Source of the DNA: an uncultured Flavobacterium sp.
GTDB lineage: Bacteria > Bacteroidota > Bacteroidia > Flavobacteriales > Flavobacteriaceae
Direction of reading: 5' to 3'
Assembly: GCF_946482535.1 (NCBI RefSeq)
Contig: NZ_CAMLRU010000029.1
Coordinates: 1-18,888, forward strand
DNA: 18,888 bases
Below, piece after piece: positions 14,346 to 18,888 of the stretch (position 1 is its first letter; each line of letters begins with the position of its first letter). The position numbers and the translations under genes were made by a program. The notes below the pieces were generated by a model. That model was not told the origin of the DNA. It searched no databases and was given only the letters and a program-made list of their open reading frames with translations.

Positions 14346-16170
14346 AGCTTTTTACAAAAATATTTCCGTGTAATCTTTCGATGGGAAGTGATTGAATAAT
14401 TTTCTTTAGTTCTTCTCCCGTGCACCAATCCTGGTGTTGCAATTTTAAATGCTCATTCAAAATGTAATTGAAACGTACTTTTTCGTCATCCAGCAGGGAA
14501 ATGATTTTTATGGTTTCAGTAATGAATCCACCGGTAAATTCGAATTCCAGTATGGGAATTTTACTTTTCAAATGAGATAAAATTTCAAATTCATATCCTT
14601 CCACATCGATTTTACAATAATTGGGCAAACCATAGGTTTCAATTAAACTCTCGAGGCTTTTTACCGTTACCGTTTCTTTTGCATTCCATTGGATTTCATC
14701 ACCACTAAAGTAATTGATAAATGCTTTCGAAAGGGTTGCCACTTCACTGTGATTGGCTAAAAATAATTCTTTTTCTTCATTTTTGGCACCAACAGCAAAA
14801 GGATAATAGTCAAAGAAAGGAAATTCTTTTTTTAGTTCTTTTAAACTTTCTTGGCAAGCAGTTTGTGGTTCAAAGGCAATTACTTTGGCACCAAGTTCTA
14901 AAAATAAGCGACTTTTTTTTCCGGTATTAGCCCCAATATCAAAGCACAAATCACCCGGAGAAATGAATTGGGCATAGAAATCATCCTGAGGAAATATCTT
15001 ATGGAGACGATTTATCCAACTTGTTTTTTTAAATAAAAATAAAATCAGCAACTGTGACAAAGCACTTCCGGCCAAAGCACCGCTGATTCCAAAACCTAAT
15101 TTCAACAGCCAATAGGAAAGAACCGCATTCAATATCACCCCAATCAACAAATTGTAAAAAACCAATTTTTCTCGGTTTTTCTTGAATAAGTTTACAATAT
15201 CCAACCCGTACAAATAAGAAGGATAAACATAAACAAAGGCTATCCAATAGAAGGATAATCCAAATGAAATTCGGACAGCAAAATTTAGCAGTAAGCCTAT
15301 TGCTAAGAGTCCTGCCGGCACAATTATTAACCCTAATAGGGCTAAAGTTTTTTTTGATTTTTGAATGACCTCTGTTGTTGTTCGATAGAATAATTTGGTA
15401 AATGGAGTGTAGATAAATGCAGTAATCGACATGACAAAAACCAAAAGACTGTTGATGATTTGATATTCCGCTGTGATGGTCTTATTGCCAAAAGATTCTA
15501 GGATGTATACGTCTATTTTAGAACTCAAAAAGCCAAGGACTGATAGTAAAAAAAAGGAAAAAGCCGCTTTATAACCCTTAAAAGAAAAATAGAGATTTTG
15601 CCCAATAAAGAAATTCCTGAACAGTAAGAAATACAGAATTCCTTTTGCGAATTGGTACAAACTGTAAAAGACTATTAAGTCATAAAGAGTAATACCCGTT
15701 TTAAAAAGGTAAAAACAAATCACAAATAGTCCAAAACAAAGAGTTTCAAGGACTATTGAAATCTTGATTTTTTTTTGGTAAACCAATAAAGCTTCTACAG
15801 CATGGGTTAAGTATCGTCCCATAAGCCAAAGGAAAAGCCAAATCCCGAAATTCAAGGGAAATAACAACAAGCCAATTCCAAAACATAACACTACCAATGG
15901 AAATCGACTTACGGTATTTTCGGTAAAATATACTTTTATTTTCGCAGGATTAGTACTGAATTCTCGAAGTAAATATTCTTTATTGCCCCAATTGATCAAT
16001 TGTAAAGCAAGTAAGGTAAACAACAAGACTGAAACAAATGAACCCCAAAGTAATTTAGAAGAATAGAATATGACCAAGAACGGAATCACCATATTATACA
16101 CTGCAAGCAAAACTTGTCGCAAAGTGTTTACGGAAATTAAAGTGATTCTATGAGTGGATTTATTTTTCAA
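14332..16170 (-). CDS. Fusion of a Wzx-like flippase and an FkbM-family methyltransferase
   Basis: 612 residues in one open frame. Residues about 10-382 are membrane-embedded, with some 12 hydrophobic helices, in the pattern of polysaccharide flippases of the MOP superfamily (oligosaccharide-lipid exporters). After a short linker (383-405) comes a complete soluble FkbM methyltransferase: LCFDIGANTGKKSRLFLELGAKVIAFEP (408-435) as SAM motif and KIDVEGYEFEILSHL (520-534) as the FkbM signature. FkbM enzymes O-methylate sugar or polyketide hydroxyls. The start is a TTG whose last two bases overlap the upstream TGA stop (TTGA, 4 bp). The next Met (27) would cut the first helix, so TTG is preferred. 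The domain order suggests coupling of export with methylation of the exported glycan (inference). No frameshift or in-frame stop separates the halves. Confidence 0.9.
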   Translation of the reverse strand: MKNKSTHRITLISVNTLRQVLLAVYNMVIPFLVIFYSSKLLWGSFVSVLLFTLLALQLINWGNKEYLLREFSTNPAKIKVYFTENTVSRFPLVVLCFGIGLLLFPLNFGIWLFLWLMGRYLTHAVEALLVYQKKIKISIVLETLCFGLFVICFYLFKTGITLYDLIVFYSLYQFAKGILYFLLFRNFFIGQNLYFSFKGYKAAFSFFLLSVLGFLSSKIDVYILESFGNKTITAEYQIINSLLVFVMSITAFIYTPFTKLFYRTTTEVIQKSKKTLALLGLIIVPAGLLAIGLLLNFAVRISFGLSFYWIAFVYVYPSYLYGLDIVNLFKKNREKLVFYNLLIGVILNAVLSYWLLKLGFGISGALAGSALSQLLILFLFKKTSWINRLHKIFPQDDFYAQFISPGDLCFDIGANTGKKSRLFLELGAKVIAFEPQTACQESLKELKKEFPFFDYYPFAVGAKNEEKELFLANHSEVATLSKAFINYFSGDEIQWNAKETVTVKSLESLIETYGLPNYCKIDVEGYEFEILSHLKSKIPILEFEFTGGFITETIKIISLLDDEKVRFNYILNEHLKLQHQDWCTGEELKKIIQSLPIERLHGNIFVKSYAIT

Positions 16171-17735
16171 TGGAGTTGTTTTTTTCTGAGGGTAAAAAAA
16201 CCAATCCCTCGGTCGTAATCCGAAAGATAAAGGATGTATTGGTGGTCTATAAGCATGGGTTTCCGTTTATGGCTTTTGTCAAAAGTAAGCTGTTGGTTTT
16301 TGTAAAATATTTGATTGTTTTTTAACTCAAGCGGTTGAAAGGATTTGATATTTGGATTCCATAAGATTGCTTTTTCTTCTCCATCCCAGAAGCTGCATTT
16401 AATATAGTTTTCGTTGTTTTCATTATTTTTCACAATCTCGTAGTCATAAGCTAATATCAGTTTCTCTTTAAATAAAGCCTTTGATTCTACGACTTCCTTT
16501 TTTTGAAAAACCAACATCAAAACCATCGGAATCAATGATGCAAGAAAAACTGTTTTCCAACGAATACTTTTGTAAGTCAAAGCAATCATCCCTACGAAAA
16601 ACGCCAATGATGCAAATAATCTCAGATAAGAAAAAGGATAAGTATTGTCAATGAAAAACGAAAGCGGAACGTTGTTGATTAAAAATAAAGTTCCAAACAA
16701 CAGCGCTTTTTTTGCCAACGACAGATCAATTTTAAGCAAAGTCAAAAAAGGAAACAACAGTAAAATAAAGGAGTAAGTACTTCCGTAAGGCGAAAGGATT
16801 AGCATGGCTAAAATCCAATAAGCGAAAACAAACAATGCATTCGAAGTTTTTCTGGAAACAAAATAACCAATGGCCAAGACACCGATTTTAAAAGCCATTA
16901 GTACGGCGGAAAACAAAATAGGGTAATTGAAAAAGGCCTTCGGATTTTCTACAGTATCAAATACTAAAAGCTCTTTTAAAAACATAAAAACCGATTGGTA
17001 ATTGCTCACAAAAGCTGTCGCAATTTCACCTTTAGACGCCTTGGATAAAACTTCCTTGAGATAAAAAATCCAAAGGTCAAATCCGTTGAATAAAACAGAA
17101 ATGCCCAAAAAAGAAAGACAAAAAATCATCAAATAGGATAAAGGCTTCCATTCTTTTTTAAAGACTAAAAGCGCGACCAATAACACCGGAAATACTTTGA
17201 GTAAAATGGCCAAACTCCAAAAAAGCGACATCAATTTCCATTGCTCTTTTTCATAAGCCAACCAACCTTCAGCCAATAAAAAGAACAACAGAAAATAGAC
17301 TTGTCCGAACAACAGATTGTTTTTTATCGGTACCAAAAATAAAATCGGAATCAGCAATGCATATTTGAAGTCAATTTTATAATGGCTGAATAATCTGTGA
17401 ATACTGAAAACAAAAAGGACTATCGAAATACAATTGAAAATCAATTTGGCTGTAGCCAAAGGAAAAATAGAAAAGCCAGAAAACAAAACCGCTAAAAATG
17501 GTGTATTCGGGGCATAACTGGCAAAAATTCCGGAATGGCCCAAATCAAAAATGGCTTTGTTGAATTTATATGGAAAATAGATGTCTGAATTGAAATGTCC
17601 GTCTGCCAAGAACTTTCCGCCAAAATAATAATTGGCAAAATCGTGAACCGGAAACGCTGTAGCTTTGAATACAAAATAAACGCAAAGCAAAACCAGCGGA
17701 AGCAAAGGATAATATTTTAAAACGACACTTTTCAT
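16167..17735 (-). CDS. GT87-like integral membrane glycosyltransferase (GT-C fold)
   Basis: 522 residues. About 11 hydrophobic helices fill residues 10-410. The first periplasmic loop has HDFANYYFGGKFLADG (31-46) with Asp32, the likely catalytic acid of GT-C enzymes. A second family segment is NNLLFGQVYFLLFFLL (139-154) and a third ILLKVFPVLL (177-186). These fit DUF2029/GT87, whose known members transfer mannose from polyprenyl-phosphate-mannose. Residues 412-522 are a soluble, beta-rich extension ending in ILYLSDYDRGIGFFTLRK, not part of the GT-C core. The ATG overlaps the GT2 stop (ATGA, 4 bp), and the gene's own stop overlaps the next start. A GT2 that could make the lipid-linked donor is directly upstream. 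Donor and acceptor sugars are unknown. Confidence 0.88.
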   Translation of the reverse strand: MKSVVLKYYPLLPLVLLCVYFVFKATAFPVHDFANYYFGGKFLADGHFNSDIYFPYKFNKAIFDLGHSGIFASYAPNTPFLAVLFSGFSIFPLATAKLIFNCISIVLFVFSIHRLFSHYKIDFKYALLIPILFLVPIKNNLLFGQVYFLLFFLLAEGWLAYEKEQWKLMSLFWSLAILLKVFPVLLVALLVFKKEWKPLSYLMIFCLSFLGISVLFNGFDLWIFYLKEVLSKASKGEIATAFVSNYQSVFMFLKELLVFDTVENPKAFFNYPILFSAVLMAFKIGVLAIGYFVSRKTSNALFVFAYWILAMLILSPYGSTYSFILLLFPFLTLLKIDLSLAKKALLFGTLFLINNVPLSFFIDNTYPFSYLRLFASLAFFVGMIALTYKSIRWKTVFLASLIPMVLMLVFQKKEVVESKALFKEKLILAYDYEIVKNNENNENYIKCSFWDGEEKAILWNPNIKSFQPLELKNNQIFYKNQQLTFDKSHKRKPMLIDHQYILYLSDYDRGIGFFTLRKKQLH

Positions 17736-18478
17736 AGGTTTTTAAAAAGGGGAAAAGAAACCAATTTTGATCGCTGTAAAAAATAGGAAACGGAAACCCG
17801 CAAAACGCCAAAACCATAAACCAAACTCCTTTGAAAATTTATCGAGCTCGATTCTTCAAAATACTTTGCCGGACAAGATATTTCGCCAATTCGGGCTTTG
17901 AGAAAACAGCATTGCGCCAAAATTTCATTGTCGAAAATAAAATCATCCGAGTTGTTTTTGAAGTCAATTCTTTCCAGCAATCTCGCATCAAAACAACGGT
18001 ATCCGGTGTGGTATTCGGAGAGTTTTTGATTCATCAAAACATTTTGAACGAAAGTCAAAATCCTATTCGAAACATATTTATACAATGGCATGCCGCCTTG
18101 CAAAGCGCCTTTGCTTAAAATTCGGGAACCCAATACCACATCGTATAAATTATTGGCCACCAAAGTACACATGGCCGGAATCAATTTAGGTGTGTATTGG
18201 TAATCGGGATGCAACATCACTATGATGTCGGCGTTAAGTTCTAAGGCTTTTTGATAACACGACTTTTGATTGGCGCCATAGCCTTTGTTTTGGTCATGGA
18301 TAATGATGTGTTTAATGCCTATTTCTTTCGCAATTGTGATGGTGTCATCATGGCTGAAATCATCGGTGATAATAACGTCATCCACCACATCAAACGGAAT
18401 CTCTTCAAAGGTTTTTTGAAGTGTTTTGGCCGCATTATAAGCCGGTAGGACGACGATTATTTTTTTGTTATTAATCAT
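17732..18478 (-). CDS. GT2 glycosyltransferase, DPM1-like (polyprenyl-phosphate sugar synthase)
   Basis: 248 residues, GT-A fold. KIIVVLPAYNAAKTLQKTFEEIP (6-28) is the nucleotide-binding start, VIITDDFSHDDT (35-46) has the DD that positions UDP/GDP, and HPDYQY (90-95) holds the metal-binding Asp92 (the DxD-like site of this subfamily). NKGYGANQKSCYQKAL (64-79) is typical of dolichyl/undecaprenyl-phosphate mannose or glucose synthases. There is no C-terminal membrane segment, unlike GtrB or ArnC types, so it would act at the cytoplasmic face. The likely role is to make a polyprenyl-phosphate-linked sugar used by the GT87-like enzyme next door. The ATG overlaps the preceding gene by 8 bp and the stop overlaps the next start by 4 bp. 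Confidence 0.93.
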   Translation of the reverse strand: MINNKKIIVVLPAYNAAKTLQKTFEEIPFDVVDDVIITDDFSHDDTITIAKEIGIKHIIIHDQNKGYGANQKSCYQKALELNADIIVMLHPDYQYTPKLIPAMCTLVANNLYDVVLGSRILSKGALQGGMPLYKYVSNRILTFVQNVLMNQKLSEYHTGYRCFDARLLERIDFKNNSDDFIFDNEILAQCCFLKARIGEISCPAKYFEESSSINFQRSLVYGFGVLRVSVSYFLQRSKLVSFPLFKNL

Positions 18479-18866
18479 TCAGATGGTTGACTTCAATAGT
18501 TGATGCTTCTCTGACGTTGGTGGAAACACTTAATCCTTGAAATGGCGCTAAAGTTTCTACCTCATGGCGATAGTAAAGATTTCCCAAAAACGGAAACTCA
18601 TCATACACATGCGTCGGCAAACCCGAAAGTAAACTTTGTACTTGTGCCAATGGCATATTCCATTCTGCGCTCAATCGCTCCGCCGATGGTTCCATAAAAG
18701 AAATGTAGAGCAATTCGGTTAAAGTGTGTTGTTGGGTTTGGGCAAAATCGACTCCGTCCGTCAGGGCTAATTTTTGGGCTCGGTTGGTTTCGCGGTAGCC
18801 AATTAAAGTACTTTGAAAATCGGCATACGTCAAATAACCGGCATAATCGTTTTGCGGCGTAAACAT
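18471..18866 (-). CDS. Unrecognised protein, first visible gene of the glycan operon (start uncertain)
   Basis: 131 residues from the ATG at 18866; the frame stays open to the window edge (upstream residues HESTINQ), so the true start could lie outside. The sequence is hydrophilic, without signal peptide or membrane helix. The first part has YAGYLTYADFQSTLIGYRETNRAQKLAL; the middle HTLTELLYISFMEPSAERLSAEWNMPLAQVQSLLSGLP looks largely helical; the end is EFPFLGNLYYRHEVETLAPF then a charged tail. I do not recognise a family. The 7-base stretch before the ATG, rich in TCAAC/ATCAAC words, resembles non-coding spacer rather than protein, which favours the ATG. The 3' end overlaps the GT2 start by 8 bp, so it belongs to the same transcript. 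Confidence 0.6.
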   Translation of the reverse strand: MFTPQNDYAGYLTYADFQSTLIGYRETNRAQKLALTDGVDFAQTQQHTLTELLYISFMEPSAERLSAEWNMPLAQVQSLLSGLPTHVYDEFPFLGNLYYRHEVETLAPFQGLSVSTNVREASTIEVNHLND

Positions 18867-18888
18867 TTGGTTGATAGTTGATTCATGA

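Noticed and set aside
14332..16170. Flippase and methyltransferase as two separate genes joined by frameshift
   Set aside because: The frame is continuous with a sensible linker (residues 383-405), and no internal stop or repeat-like slip site is seen at the join; cannot be fully excluded without reads.
15029..17674. Several short minus-strand frames inside the membrane protein genes
   Set aside because: Shadow frames in AT-rich coding sequence with no start context or domain.

Overview
The window looks like a chromosomal segment of a Flavobacteriaceae bacterium, most likely Flavobacterium or a close relative. The evidence is the low-GC sequence, a SusC/FhuA-type TonB receptor, a DUF3127 protein, a long EF-Ts, and promoters of the Bacteroidetes type (TTTG, then about 18-19 bp, then TAnnTTTG) ahead of greA and rplM. 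Shine-Dalgarno sequences are not evident, which also fits the phylum. I see no rRNA, tRNA, CRISPR array, transposase or phage gene.

Layout. Positions 1-1667 hold the 3' part of a TonB-dependent receptor. It converges, through a bidirectional terminator, on a small lipoprotein gene (1702-2121, minus). greA and a HIT-family gene abut head to tail (2283-3149, plus) and converge on an orphan sensor histidine kinase (3179-4327, minus). A flavin reductase-like gene and an SSB-like DUF3127 gene form a pair (4503-5758, plus). aat (plus) converges on the overlapping yhhQ-tag pair (minus, 6632-7832). Next comes a ribosomal and translation block on the minus strand, transcribed rplM-rpsI-rpsB-tsf (10881 down to 7952), with a strong promoter before rplM and a terminator after tsf. 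A LacI-type regulator (11153-12178, plus) stands alone.

The most unusual part is 12159-18866. Six minus-strand genes are packed with junctions of 8, 4, 4, 14 and 0 nt: an unrecognised protein, a DPM1-like GT2 glycosyltransferase, a GT87-like membrane glycosyltransferase with a C-terminal soluble extension, a fusion of a Wzx-like flippase to an FkbM methyltransferase, a B12-type radical SAM enzyme, and an NPPY-motif methyltransferase. I infer a single envelope-glycan or glycolipid pathway. A lipid-linked sugar would be made in the cytoplasm by GT2 and used by the GT-C enzyme, a lipid-linked product would be flipped, and one or more methylations would decorate it. No substrate can be named from the sequence.

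Several spacers carry related short repeats. The same 10-mer (CAAATTCCAA, with its complement TTGGAATTTG) builds long imperfect hairpins before aat and between rpsB and tsf. A TGCCAACTG-type direct repeat covers the aat stop codon, and a compact C/G-rich element lies between the kinase and the flavin reductase gene.
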